Shown here: positions 1 through 8,739 of the stretch, one piece after another
Position numbering within the stretch: position 1 is the first letter of the stretch
Layout: each line of letters starts with the position of its first letter
Source of the DNA: an uncultured Desulfuromusa sp.
GTDB lineage: Bacteria; Desulfobacterota; Desulfuromonadia; Desulfuromonadales; Geopsychrobacteraceae
Direction: 5' to 3'
NCBI RefSeq assembly: GCF_963675815.1
Contig: NZ_OY776576.1
Location: 1-64,000 of the forward strand
Length of the DNA: 64,000 nt
Translations under genes and position numbers: made by a program
Notes under the pieces: generated by a model
Seen by the model: only the letters and a program-made list of their open reading frames with translations
The model's database searches: none
Told to the model about the DNA's origin: nothing

Positions 1-2
1 AT

Positions 3-65
3 TTAGAACCGCTGACAGAGCAATCTCCTGTTTTCAGCACCCTGTTAATAGCGGACGAAGATTAG
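3..65 (+). CDS. possible 3' end of a gene entering from the left edge
   Basis: The first 63 bases read as an open frame ending in a TAG stop, giving a tail of about 20 residues that ends LLIADED. A second frame is also open through about position 82, so the choice is not secure. The product cannot be named from so short a tail. A short inverted repeat (93-99 with 106-112) follows before the next gene but lacks a clear T-tract. Confidence 0.3.
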   Translation, partial: LEPLTEQSPVFSTLLIADED

Positions 66-170
66 TTATTCATCAAGCTTAATTTTTCCAGCGAGAAGAT
101 TTCTCTCTTCTCATGGGGCAGGACCATTTGATCTCATTGATAACAACGTCTACACCAGGAGAAGGTTTCG

Positions 171-734
171 ATGCTTAAGAAGTCAATCTGTCTGACTCTA
201 TTTATGTGTTGTTTGGCGCTGCCCGCGGCAGCAGCAAATCAATCAGGAGCTCTTTCCCTTTCACTTTTGCAGGGCAAACATCTCTTTGAGGGAAACCAAT
301 CCCTGGAAACTTCCAGATTCAGGGGTGTTGGTCTCGGCTACAATTTTACTGAAAACTGGTCGATTGAAGGTATCTATACCAAAGCTGTTGCAGATACAGA
401 TGATCCACCAACACCGGATACCAAGGTTGAAACTTATCGGCTGGATGTCCTTTACCACTTTCGACCGGACAAAAAATTTATCCCTTACGTCGCTGCTGGT
501 ATGGGTGCCATCTACTCATCCCCGGATGTTGGCGCCGACCGTGACCACTTGCTTGTCAATTACGGTGTCGGCTTTAAGTATTTCATCCTTGACAACCTGA
601 TTGCGCTCCGTGCTGATATCCGCCATTTAGTTGACATTCCAGAACCAGACAACAACCTCCAGTATACCCTCGGATTAACCTTTCAGCTTGGAAAAGCCAT
701 TCCGGCATCAGAGCCTGCCACCATGGCTGAATAA
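171..734 (+). CDS. outer-membrane beta-barrel protein (OmpA-like porin fold)
   Basis: A 187-residue protein with a clear Sec signal peptide: Lys-rich start, hydrophobic core, and a likely cleavage after the Ala run near residue 22. The mature part has alternating aromatic and polar strands, for example the LGYNFTENWSIEG stretch and YHFRPDKKFIPYVAAGMGA. This is typical of the eight-stranded beta-barrel domain of OmpA/OmpW-like proteins, and the size fits a barrel with no peptidoglycan-binding domain. An AGGAGAAGG ribosome site lies just upstream of the ATG. It probably sits in the outer membrane. No ligand or transport role can be read from the sequence, and no operon partner is evident. Confidence 0.8.
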   Translation: MLKKSICLTLFMCCLALPAAAANQSGALSLSLLQGKHLFEGNQSLETSRFRGVGLGYNFTENWSIEGIYTKAVADTDDPPTPDTKVETYRLDVLYHFRPDKKFIPYVAAGMGAIYSSPDVGADRDHLLVNYGVGFKYFILDNLIALRADIRHLVDIPEPDNNLQYTLGLTFQLGKAIPASEPATMAE

Positions 735-886
735 CGCCATCTGCCTATGTTGCGACAGCGACGCATTTATAATGCGATACGGGAAATGTTCAGAGGATTC
801 GTGAATGGTGACATGACAGGAGAGCGTAGCGACAAGGGACCTTGCAACTCGCGATCTTGCCACGTTTATTCAAATGTTTTCAATGC

Positions 887-2566
887 CTACAGGAGTAATT
901 CCTTAACCTGCAACCCCGTAGCATTTTTGACCGGATACATAAAAATGAGAACAGTTCGGCCCGGGTAATCATGGAGATGGTAGAACACCGCAGCAAAATA
1001 TTGAACCTTTCCTTTCCGATTCAGGTTCTCCCATTCCTGCCTAACCCGCACTCGTGCCGCTTTGCTTTCGTCCTCAGACAGCTCAGTATTAAAAAAAGCA
1101 GGAGCTGAACCGGCCACCACCCGCTGGTGATGTGCATAATCCCGCCCGAGGAGCTCGTGATACGCCAATAACTCATCATCACGGAAGCATTCCTGCAAAT
1201 AACGATCAAAAGCCAGACACTGCCCCGTCAGAGACAGACTCTGCGAATAAAGGTCATTCTGCCGCCAGAATCTGTCCAAATCCTCCAGCAACAGGGACAG
1301 ACGGGTAAAATGTGCGCTGAGTTTCTGCAGTAAAAACGAAAACCGACCGCTATTGACGAACAGATCCAACAAGCGTCCAATTCCACGTAACCGCTCCAGA
1401 TCATCAAATCCAAGCTGCTTAGATTTCAGAATTGTATAAGGGGGGCTGGGATCATATTCAATTCCCCACGACTGCGCCTGCAATCTCAATGGTGCGCCCG
1501 GTAGCAATTTCACCGGTTCAATCTGTAGGTGATGAGCGCTCAAAGCAGAAACCCAATCAATCGATTGTAAAAATTGCGGATAATCCTCTCCCGGTAATCC
1601 CGCAATCAGATCCAGATGAAGATGGATATTGGTTCTCGTTCTTAGAAAATGGACATTGTCTGCCAACCGTTGTAGCGAGGCTTGACGACCGACATTCTGC
1701 AACGTTTCCGGAAGGGTCGATTGCACCCCGATTTCAAACTGAAACATCTCTTCTGGAACCTGTTCCAACAGCTCCAGCGTCTCCTCATCCAGTAAATGAG
1801 CCCCAATCTCAAAATGAAAATGGCTGCAATGATTATGCTGCAGAATAAAGTCAAAGATTTCCCGGGTACGTTGCTTATTGTAATTGAAGGTCCGGTCGAC
1901 AAATTTAATTTTAGCCACCCGGTTGTCCATCAGTATTTTCAGATCAGCCTTTATTCTCTCAGGGGAAAAAGATCTGACCCTTTCATCCAACGCACTCATA
2001 CAGAAACTGCAGGTATAGGGGCAACCACGGCTACTTTCGTAATAAACCAGCCCGCGGGTCAGATCGACCAGTCCAGCAGCAAACGGTGAAGGGATATCAT
2101 CAAGGGATTCGAGTAAATTCAACCCTGTAAGTTCAGGGTGTGCAGGGGTCATTAGGCCGGCAATAGGCGGTAAATCCTGCCCTTGCTGCCAGGCGATCAA
2201 TAACGCCCGTAAAGGAGTCTCTCCTTCACCGCAGATCAAGGCATCGACAGGATAATGTTGAAAAAAGTGCTTGGATTCAAAAGAAACTTCGGGGCCGCCA
2301 AGGACTATTTTAATGTGCGGGTTAATCCGTTTTAGACAGGAAACCAGTTCTAAAGTCGCGACCCGATTCCACAGGTAAACCGAAAAACAGATCACATCAG
2401 CATCACAGGCAACGATCTGCGCCAGCAAAATTTCTTTAGGTTCGTTCACGGAATATTCGCGAATCAGAATTTCCCCGCTCTCCTCTCCACAGTACGCTGC
2501 CAAACAGGGCAATGCCAAACTGGCGTGAATATATTTGCTGTGTAAGGTCGTCAGTAAAGTTTGCAT
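887..2566 (-). CDS. B12-binding domain radical SAM protein with DUF4080-like C-terminus
   Basis: A 559-residue protein. The N-terminal 130 residues resemble a cobalamin-binding fold (ICGEGE and a glycine-rich IVLGGPEVS segment). A radical SAM core follows with the cluster-binding cysteines C182, C186 and C189 in CPYTCSFC, and the C-terminal third resembles DUF4080. Proteins of this architecture are related to the BchE/P-methylase class, which use a 4Fe-4S cluster, S-adenosylmethionine and often cobalamin. The substrate is unknown. It stands alone, with no partner gene reading in the same direction. The start is the first ATG, without a strong ribosome site, so a later start is possible. Confidence 0.85.
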   Translation of the reverse strand: MQTLLTTLHSKYIHASLALPCLAAYCGEESGEILIREYSVNEPKEILLAQIVACDADVICFSVYLWNRVATLELVSCLKRINPHIKIVLGGPEVSFESKHFFQHYPVDALICGEGETPLRALLIAWQQGQDLPPIAGLMTPAHPELTGLNLLESLDDIPSPFAAGLVDLTRGLVYYESSRGCPYTCSFCMSALDERVRSFSPERIKADLKILMDNRVAKIKFVDRTFNYNKQRTREIFDFILQHNHCSHFHFEIGAHLLDEETLELLEQVPEEMFQFEIGVQSTLPETLQNVGRQASLQRLADNVHFLRTRTNIHLHLDLIAGLPGEDYPQFLQSIDWVSALSAHHLQIEPVKLLPGAPLRLQAQSWGIEYDPSPPYTILKSKQLGFDDLERLRGIGRLLDLFVNSGRFSFLLQKLSAHFTRLSLLLEDLDRFWRQNDLYSQSLSLTGQCLAFDRYLQECFRDDELLAYHELLGRDYAHHQRVVAGSAPAFFNTELSEDESKAARVRVRQEWENLNRKGKVQYFAAVFYHLHDYPGRTVLIFMYPVKNATGLQVKELLL

Positions 2567-2801
2567 AACGGGGAGAGTATCCTATTCAAAGTACAGATCC
2601 AAGCAAAGTTTGCACGCTTAAGTTGATTCGCAGGATATTTTCACAACAACCAAAATAAAGAAGGAACCGGAGACAAAAAAATATTTACAGCGGAACTTTT
2701 GACACGCATCTCTTTGTCCGTTTACTATATCTGCACTCCTGTGAAGGAATCTATTGATACAGAAACTCTCTCTATTAAAAAGAAGAAAAAAGGACCAGGT
2801 C

Positions 2802-3245
2802 ATGAGTGAAGAAGGAACGTTTAAAAAGGTAGAAAAAACGGCTGAAAAGATGTATGGACCCAAAGGACTTTTGGTCTGTGGCTATCCGGAACCGGAACAA
2901 CACACTCTCCTTGCTCTCTTGGAAAAAAGCGAGTTGGCTGATTTTCCCGTCATTTTTGCGACAAATAATGACATAAAAAAAACCCTTAAAGAAGTTTTTG
3001 ACTGCGATCACAAACATGGTCATGGCGAAACCTCCGAAATGAAAAGAGCCGCCATCATGTCCGGCTTCACCCATGAAGAATTGCATATTTTAATGGCCGA
3101 CTATCGCAGCTCAGAACTTCCGACCCAGCACTGGGCTGCTCTGACCCCCATTTCAGAGAACTGGTCAGTCGGAGCCTTACTGAACGAACTTGCCGCAGAA
3201 GCCGCCGAAATCAAAAAAGAGATGCAGAAAAATAAGACCAAATAA
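2802..3245 (+). CDS. DUF3783-type small protein
   Basis: A 147-residue soluble protein. I chose the ATG at 2802, because an AGGA box lies a few bases upstream, over an in-frame TTG at 2754 that would add a basic leader. The centre (residues ~20-125) contains LLVCGYPEPEQHTLLALLEK and a DYRSSELPTQHWAALTP stretch, which fit the DUF3783 family of Desulfuromonadales and Clostridia. A His-rich patch (DHKHGHGE) near residue 75 could bind metal, but that is only a suggestion. The C-terminus is a charged helix. Function is not known. Confidence 0.7.
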   Translation: MSEEGTFKKVEKTAEKMYGPKGLLVCGYPEPEQHTLLALLEKSELADFPVIFATNNDIKKTLKEVFDCDHKHGHGETSEMKRAAIMSGFTHEELHILMADYRSSELPTQHWAALTPISENWSVGALLNELAAEAAEIKKEMQKNKTK

Positions 3246-3362
3246 ATTCATTCGGACGATGACTTTGAGCAACTTTATATTGCCGGATGCAATCCAATAC
3301 TTATTGCTCATTTTTTAAGATGAATGTGCTATCTTTTCCGCCGCGAAAGGAAAGGACCTGCA

Positions 3363-4700
3363 ATGAGCAAACAAAAAACCATTCTGGCCGTTATTGCCGA
3401 TGAAAATGGCGAAGTATTTGAGCATCCCGAACTGTTATTGGCGGGGATGAACGGGATGACCATTCGCCATCCTGATGCCGATGAATTAATACCATTACCG
3501 GAAGGGAGTCGCCTGTTTACCATTCCGGGAACGCCACCCATCGGCTTTGATCGGCATAGCGGCAAACAAATCACCGTTGATTCCCTTCCTGACAGTTGGG
3601 GGGGAGGACCAGCTCAAGCGGTTTCAGCTTTCACCAATCCCGCTTTCACCAGAACTCTGCTCCCGGCAGCGGCCTATGCTAAAAAGAATGTTGAACTCAC
3701 CCTCTGGTCCTACACCGCTGTGGGCTGGTGTGTCGAAGAGGAGCGTTTTTATGTCGCCGCAGTACGGGTTGACCGAAACCAGCAATGGGAGCCCGAACAT
3801 TTTGATGATCGCAAGCTCGAGCCTCTGGTACGCAAACGGGTCGCAGCACAACCCGACAATCGGCTGGTGAAACAATTATCCCGTTGTGCTCTTGATTATC
3901 ATTGCTTTGCGGCAAAAAACCTTTTCTTCGGGCGCTGGGAAGCCCCTCTCCCCTGCTCTCCCGCGTGCAATGCCCGCTGCATTGGCTGTATTTCTCTGCA
4001 GGACGAGCCAACATCCTGTCAGTCAAGCCAGGATCGCTTAACCTTTGTACCAACAGTTGAAGAACTCTGTGAAGTTGCAGTGCCCCACCTGAAGACTGCA
4101 GAAAATGCGATTGTCTCGTTTGGTCAGGGGTGTGAAGGTGATCCGATTCTACAAGCCGACAGAATTGCAGATGCGGTCAAGGAAATGCGACGTCAAACAT
4201 CGCGAGGAACAATCAATTTTAATTCCAATGCTTCCATTCCTGATGCCATTGACAAGCTTGCAGAAGCGGGCATCGATTCCATCCGTATTTCCCTGAACTC
4301 AGTCCAGGAGCGATTCTACAACGCTTACTACAGACCTGTTAAATACCGCTTTGATGATGTTATTGAGTCGGCTCACCGGGCAAAACAGCATGGGTTATTC
4401 ACCATGTTCAATTATCTGGTCTTCCCCGGAATAACTGACCGTGAGGATGAAATTGAAAACCTGCTGCATCTGGTTGATGCCATCGGTATTGATCTGATCC
4501 AGATGCGTAACCTCAGTATTGACCCCCAACTCTATTGGAAATCCATGAGTGCGGATGGATCGGGAATCGGAATGAAAAAAATGCTCGATCGGGTGAAAAA
4601 AGAAATTCCACGGATTCAATACGGTTATTTCAATCGCACCAGAGAAAACTTCTATCCCCAAGGTTATGAAACGGATTGGCCGTTGCCCGCAATTCTTTAA
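3363..4700 (+). CDS. radical SAM protein of unknown substrate
   Basis: A 445-residue protein starting at the ATG at 3363, which has GAAAGGA upstream; an in-frame ATG at 3324 would add only 13 residues without a good ribosome site. The cluster motif is CNARCIGC (C202, C206, C209), with a further Cys four residues before it. The preceding 200 residues contain no recognised fold and include a DSWGGGPAQA stretch. The core carries the expected glycine-rich segments and FNSNASIPDAIDKL, INFNSNA and IRISLNS strands. The long N-terminal extension before the cluster motif is unusual for the superfamily. The family occurs in Geobacter-like bacteria but I cannot assign a reaction. Confidence 0.8.
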   Translation: MSKQKTILAVIADENGEVFEHPELLLAGMNGMTIRHPDADELIPLPEGSRLFTIPGTPPIGFDRHSGKQITVDSLPDSWGGGPAQAVSAFTNPAFTRTLLPAAAYAKKNVELTLWSYTAVGWCVEEERFYVAAVRVDRNQQWEPEHFDDRKLEPLVRKRVAAQPDNRLVKQLSRCALDYHCFAAKNLFFGRWEAPLPCSPACNARCIGCISLQDEPTSCQSSQDRLTFVPTVEELCEVAVPHLKTAENAIVSFGQGCEGDPILQADRIADAVKEMRRQTSRGTINFNSNASIPDAIDKLAEAGIDSIRISLNSVQERFYNAYYRPVKYRFDDVIESAHRAKQHGLFTMFNYLVFPGITDREDEIENLLHLVDAIGIDLIQMRNLSIDPQLYWKSMSADGSGIGMKKMLDRVKKEIPRIQYGYFNRTRENFYPQGYETDWPLPAIL

Positions 4701-4735
4701 TTTTTGCATTTCTGTCGTAATGGCAATGATCTAAA

Positions 4736-4960
4736 AAGTCGCGGGGTCGCAACCCCGCTCGACGCCTTCCTTTCTTGTTATGTAACAAGAAAGGAAGCAA
4801 AGAAGCACACCCGAACTCCTTGCCCTTCGGGGTCCCTCCGTTTCACAACTACTTTCAGAAGCGGCAAAAACTCGCTTCGCTCAAACATTTCCCGCTCTGT
4901 TTCTCAAATCAGCTGTTCCTCTCCGGCGTCGTCACACGGGATAGCGGTCATCACAATTAG
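4736..4960 (+). repeat. dispersed two-stem repeat, copy A
   Basis: About 220 bases with two strong stem-loops. The first is GCGGGGT/ACCCCGC with a four-base loop (4741-4758). The second is a 15-bp perfect stem with a two-base TG loop (4766-4797). A conserved block around GAAGCACACCCGAACTCC and a segment ending near the CAGCTGTTCC region follow. Full relatives lie at 6136-6345 and, inverted, at 18570-18768; a partial copy lies at 25945-26035. Short reading frames across it (frames coding KKGSKEAHPNSLPFG) recur because the repeat recurs and should not be taken as genes. Confidence 0.85.
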
Positions 4961-5020
4961 AACCTTACGAAGGCTCCTCATTTTCATCACCATCAAGATA
5001 AACAATTAAAGATTTAGTTC

Positions 5021-5049
5021 TTGACTACATTAATCATGTTAAACATAAT
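5021..5049 (+). promoter_or_regulatory. sigma-70-type promoter of cysK
   Basis: TTGACT at 5021-5026 and CATAAT at 5044-5049 are separated by 17 bases, a near-consensus spacing. The stretch is very AT-rich and lies between repeat copy A and cysK, about 63 bases before the start codon. No operator could be identified with confidence. Confidence 0.6.
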
Positions 5050-5112
5050 AACTAACACCATAAAAAATATATTTATTTTTCCGATTCAAATAATCCGACA
5101 AAGGAGCCACTG

Positions 5113-6069
5113 ATGAGCAACATTTACACTGATAATTCCCTGTCGATCGGCAATACCCCATTAGTTCGCCTGAATCGTGTCATTCCGACAAATGCTGTCA
5201 ATGTATTTGCCAAAATTGAAGGGCGGAATCCGGGATACTCAGTCAAGTGTCGAATCGGTGCGTCAATGATCTGGGACGCACTGAAAAGCGGAGCTCTGAA
5301 ACCGGGGATGGAACTTATCGAACCGACCAGCGGCAATACCGGGATTGCTTTGGCCTTTGTCGCTGCGGCTAAAGGAATTCCTCTCACCCTGACCATGCCG
5401 GATACCATGAGTAAAGAACGGCGTAAAGTTCTCAAGGCTCTAGGGGCTAAACTCATACTGACCCCCGGTGCCAAAGGGATGGCCGGCGCTATTCTTGAAG
5501 CCGAACAGATAGCGGACTCCAACCCTGAACTTTATGTCCTGCTGAACCAGTTTAAAAATCCGGCCAATCCGGAAATCCATGAACAAACCACCGGGCCGGA
5601 GATCTGGAATGACACGGATGGAAATATCGATGTGCTGATTTCAGGAGTAGGGACCGGTGGAACCATCAGTGGAATTTCCCGCTACATCAAAAAAAACAAA
5701 GGGAAACAGATTATCTCGGTTGCGGTAGAACCAGCAGACAGCCCGGTCATCAGCCAGCATCTGGCAGGAGAATCATTGCAGCCTGGACCGCATAAAATTC
5801 AGGGAATCGGAGCGGGATTTATTCCTGCCAACCTCGATTTATCGGTTGTTGACCGTGTTGAAAAAGTGACTAACGAAGAAGCCCTTGATTTCGCCAGGCG
5901 ACTGGCCAAAGAGGAGGGTCTGCTTTCTGGGATATCCTGCGGAGCGGCTGTGGCTGTGGCAGCACGGCTGGCAGAAGAACCGGATTTTAAGGGTAAGAAC
6001 ATTGTCGTGATTCTGCCGGATTCAGGGGAGCGTTATCTGACCACCGTTCTGTTTGAGGAATCGGCATAA
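5113..6069 (+). CDS. cysK: cysteine synthase A (O-acetylserine sulfhydrylase)
   Basis: A 318-residue PLP enzyme that makes L-cysteine from O-acetylserine and sulfide in the cytoplasm. The PLP lysine is K45 in NPGYSVKCRIG, the substrate loop is TSGNTG (residues 71-76), and the phosphate-binding loop is GVGTGGTISG. The length is as expected for CysK/CysM. The sequence IQGIGAGFIP is typical of CysK. An AAGGAG ribosome site precedes the ATG, and a good promoter lies upstream. It is monocistronic: repeat copies flank it on both sides, and no cysE neighbour is in the window. Confidence 0.95.
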   Translation: MSNIYTDNSLSIGNTPLVRLNRVIPTNAVNVFAKIEGRNPGYSVKCRIGASMIWDALKSGALKPGMELIEPTSGNTGIALAFVAAAKGIPLTLTMPDTMSKERRKVLKALGAKLILTPGAKGMAGAILEAEQIADSNPELYVLLNQFKNPANPEIHEQTTGPEIWNDTDGNIDVLISGVGTGGTISGISRYIKKNKGKQIISVAVEPADSPVISQHLAGESLQPGPHKIQGIGAGFIPANLDLSVVDRVEKVTNEEALDFARRLAKEEGLLSGISCGAAVAVAARLAEEPDFKGKNIVVILPDSGERYLTTVLFEESA

Positions 6070-6135
6070 GACGGCTTATATAGAAGTAATCCGGGGAGTG
6101 TGGACATTCGGGGTTTATAGATGATGAGTCTTTAA

Positions 6136-6345
6136 GGTCGTGGGGTTGCGGCCCCACTCACCGCCTTCCTTTCTTGTTGTGTGACAAGAAAGGAAGCAAA
6201 GAAGCACACCCGAACTCCTTGCCCTTTGGGTTCCCTCTGTTCCGTTACGTTTTGCAGCTCAGAAAAAAACTCACCTGCGGCTCAGACATTTTTCTTCGAA
6301 ACCCTGCAAAACTACTCTGCACTCCGGCTGCGTCACACGGGTTAT
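6136..6345 (+). repeat. dispersed two-stem repeat, copy B
   Basis: Same family as the copy at 4736-4960. The first stem is GTGGGG/CCCCAC (6140-6145 with 6152-6157), where copy A has GCGGGG/CCCCGC, a paired change that keeps the stem. The second stem spans 6165-6196, with two G-T type pairs near the loop. It fills most of the gap between cysK and the convergent DUF900 gene. Confidence 0.8.
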
Positions 6346-6362
6346 GGAACTTCAAAACAAGA

Positions 6363-7334
6363 TTAACGGATAATCGAAGACCTGCGGTGTTCATCCTCCG
6401 GGTAAACCCGACCTGACTCCAGGCAGGCAAAAATATGCTCAAACACCTTCCCCGGTTTTCCCTTTGTCTCTCCCGAGCGAAAATAGGTATGCCCTTTCGG
6501 CCTGTCATAGGTGTTATTGACATCATCACAATCGACCCGATAAACGTTGCGTGGCGTTTTATCCATGTTTTCCGGTCCGGTATGGCCCAGACGGCGCGAA
6601 GCAATGTTATTCTTAAGATTTGAGGCCTTGCTGGCCCTTAACGCTAGGTCATCCGAGGCGTGGTAGACAATCACATTGCGTGAAGCATGGCAGATATGTT
6701 CACCGCGCTCCCCTTCTTGCAGGGTTTCATTGACAACATCAGCAGCCACCAGAAAAGTATTTCGAAAGATCAGCGGCAACCCTTTAGGCAGATCATATTT
6801 ATTCCAGGCGACCAGAGTTTCACGCAGCACTCGGTTGCCCATGGAATGGGCCAGAACATTGATCCGTTTCAGGCAGGGATCGTCTTGCGAATTGTATTTT
6901 TCCGAATTCCTCCAGGCGACAAACTTTTCCAGCACCCGAGAAAAAGAATAAGCACTCTGATCAGCCGCTTTCTGATCATCCCAGTAATCCTGAACAATCC
7001 CAAAATCGTTATCACAAGGCCAGATGATGGGAATCACCAGAATTTCATTTTGCTTCTTTGCATCACAAAGGGCTTGAAATTCATCAACGGCGGGAAAAAC
7101 ATCCTCCGGTAAATTGGAAAATCCGTGGATATAGATCAGAATCTGGCGGCAGTGGGTTGCTTTAATCCGGTTCAAAAAAGCAATACTGCCAATCTCCGTA
7201 TGCTCCCCCTCCCCCGTGCGCTCACAAAAATAGACCGAATTACTGGCAGCATTATTGTTCAAATCAAAATCAAATTGACGCCCGATGCGGGTGCGGATGC
7301 TTTGTTTTGGAAAACGATTGGTGATGAATATCAT
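6363..7334 (-). CDS. alpha/beta hydrolase of the DUF900 family
   Basis: A 323-residue protein. The ATG at 7332-7334 follows a GGAGGGGG ribosome site; an upstream in-frame TTG overlaps that site and is rejected. An IYIHGFSN strand-turn near residue 70 supplies the oxyanion region, and LAHSMGN near residue 164 holds the likely nucleophile serine. This matches the DUF900 (PF05990) serine-hydrolase group. A DADDLALRAS-like segment (YHASDDLALRAS) is the probable acid region. The substrate is unknown and no signal peptide is seen. It lies next to the Detocs operon in the same orientation but is about 200 bases away and separated by a long palindrome, so a shared role is not supported. Confidence 0.8.
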   Translation of the reverse strand: MIFITNRFPKQSIRTRIGRQFDFDLNNNAASNSVYFCERTGEGEHTEIGSIAFLNRIKATHCRQILIYIHGFSNLPEDVFPAVDEFQALCDAKKQNEILVIPIIWPCDNDFGIVQDYWDDQKAADQSAYSFSRVLEKFVAWRNSEKYNSQDDPCLKRINVLAHSMGNRVLRETLVAWNKYDLPKGLPLIFRNTFLVAADVVNETLQEGERGEHICHASRNVIVYHASDDLALRASKASNLKNNIASRRLGHTGPENMDKTPRNVYRVDCDDVNNTYDRPKGHTYFRSGETKGKPGKVFEHIFACLESGRVYPEDEHRRSSIIR

Positions 7335-7411
7335 GTTAGATTCCCCCTCCAAGGTTAGATTTATGATTTCGGTAAGAAACTTTAAATATTCGATATTTCA
7401 GACAAATCCTT

Positions 7412-7473
7412 AGGGTCACATCTTAAATATTAAGTGTTGGGTTTATAATGCTTAATATTTAAGATGTGACCCT
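7412..7473. repeat. 62-bp palindrome with perfect 23-bp arms
   Basis: The left arm at 7412-7434 begins AGGGTCACATCTTAAA and is exactly complementary to the right arm at 7451-7473, with a 16-base loop. The AGGGTCACATC edge resembles ends of REP/RAYT-type elements found in many proteobacteria. It lies downstream of the Detocs operon and upstream of the DUF900 gene. It could act as a terminator-like hairpin, but there is no T-tract. Confidence 0.8.
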
Positions 7474-7540
7474 GAATCTTTTTTTACCTCGATAAAAACG
7501 CTGACAAAAACTAAAGACAGATTTTACCCTTAAGTACTTT

Positions 7541-8737
7541 TCATACGATGCAATCTATTAAAAGTCTATAAGCAAACTCAGTGCTTGTATACGCTGCGTA
7601 TTCCTGCCATTCATTATTTTTCTCTATATCTGCAAAATCACATACTGACTTAATTATCAAAGCTTCCGTTTTGTTTTTGCCGTTAGAGTATATCGTAGCG
7701 GCAAGTAACCCATATGCTTCCATCTCTACGCCAACTGTTTCCCTGTTTTGGCTAATAATTAATTTCAGGGTATCAGGGTCTTCAATAACTACTGCACCCG
7801 AAGCAATTGGGCCAACAAGAAGGTTTGGCTCAGCTTCCGGCTGTTTCCCTTTTTCTGCATCCCAATTGTGGTGAATTTCGTGTAAATAAGTCCTCGCAAC
7901 GGACATTTCTTTTAACTGTGCACGAAGTCTAGTGTTTAATGGGATTTGATGTGGTGCACTCATGAACTTTGCCTTGCCATCCACAACGGTCATTTTGCCA
8001 CTTCCCCAATCCCAACAAGGGTCGGCAATTAAGATATCGCCAATATCGCACTTGCCCTTTATTCCAGCTGCTATCCCGGTCATTAAAAATAATTTGGGCT
8101 TAAATTTAAGTAGCATTTTCATAGCTACCGCAGCTGATGAAGCAATCCCCATTCTTGGGCAACACGTGGTAATGATACTTTTCTTTTGACCTTCAGAGTT
8201 TTCAAATTCAGCTACATAATATTTGTTTGTGTCATCAAATTCGATTTTTTCCTTCCAATTCAAAGGTAAATTGAATACTGCTTCTTGCTCTATGTGGGGT
8301 AGGGCAGTCAATAAAGCAACATCGTAGTTTTCCGTATTTATAGAATGTTTACTCAACGCATGAATTATCTCATTTATAATCTCTTCATCGTTAATGTCTC
8401 TTAAAATTTTCCAGGGCTTTCTGTCGAAATATTCTTTAAACTCATCATATGAGTCATCGTAGGACGTTGCTGCAACCACGTGGACAGGTGTGAAGCACTT
8501 GTCGTCAATTTCTAAACGTTCGAGAAGGTTTACACCTCCTCTTTTGTTGATTTCATCTCCCAACCTTTCTGGGAGCTGAATATCGAGAATCATCAAATCA
8601 TATTGATGTTGTGAACAGCTTTCTAGAGCTTGAAAGGATGATGTCACATGGGTGATGTCCTTGATTGAAGCCTCACTTAGACATCTGGCGAAGACTTTTA
8701 CCTTTTCATATTGGTCGTCAACAATAAGGACTTTCAT
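7541..8737 (-). CDS. dtcC: Detocs effector DtcC: receiver domain fused to ATP-cleaving phosphorylase-like domain
   Basis: A 398-residue protein of two domains. Residues 1-125 form a response-regulator receiver (acid pair near residues 7-8, phospho-acceptor D52 in LMILDIQLP). Residues ~137-398 form a nucleoside-phosphorylase-like (PNP/UDP) domain beginning YDVALLTALPHIEQEAV, with MTGIAAGI, a GVEMEAYG ribose-site motif and an SVCDFAD end typical of immune PNP effectors. In described Detocs systems this protein is activated by phosphotransfer and cleaves cellular ATP to adenine and ribose-5'-triphosphate, stopping phage growth. It starts two bases after the dtcB stop, so translation is probably coupled. 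The match in domains, order and sizes is strong; activity is inferred. Confidence 0.88.
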   Translation of the reverse strand: MKVLIVDDQYEKVKVFARCLSEASIKDITHVTSSFQALESCSQHQYDLMILDIQLPERLGDEINKRGGVNLLERLEIDDKCFTPVHVVAATSYDDSYDEFKEYFDRKPWKILRDINDEEIINEIIHALSKHSINTENYDVALLTALPHIEQEAVFNLPLNWKEKIEFDDTNKYYVAEFENSEGQKKSIITTCCPRMGIASSAAVAMKMLLKFKPKLFLMTGIAAGIKGKCDIGDILIADPCWDWGSGKMTVVDGKAKFMSAPHQIPLNTRLRAQLKEMSVARTYLHEIHHNWDAEKGKQPEAEPNLLVGPIASGAVVIEDPDTLKLIISQNRETVGVEMEAYGLLAATIYSNGKNKTEALIIKSVCDFADIEKNNEWQEYAAYTSTEFAYRLLIDCIV

Positions 8738-8739
8738 GG

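Noticed and set aside
747..968. Plus-strand frame of 73 codons after the beta-barrel gene
   Set aside because: It overlaps the end of the radical SAM gene, has no ribosome site and shows no protein-like composition.
4704..5009. Frames in the repeat coding KKGSKEAHPNSLPFG and similar at 6174 and 18412-18726
   Set aside because: They recur only because the repeat recurs; the stems and paired changes show that selection acts on folding, not on the protein.
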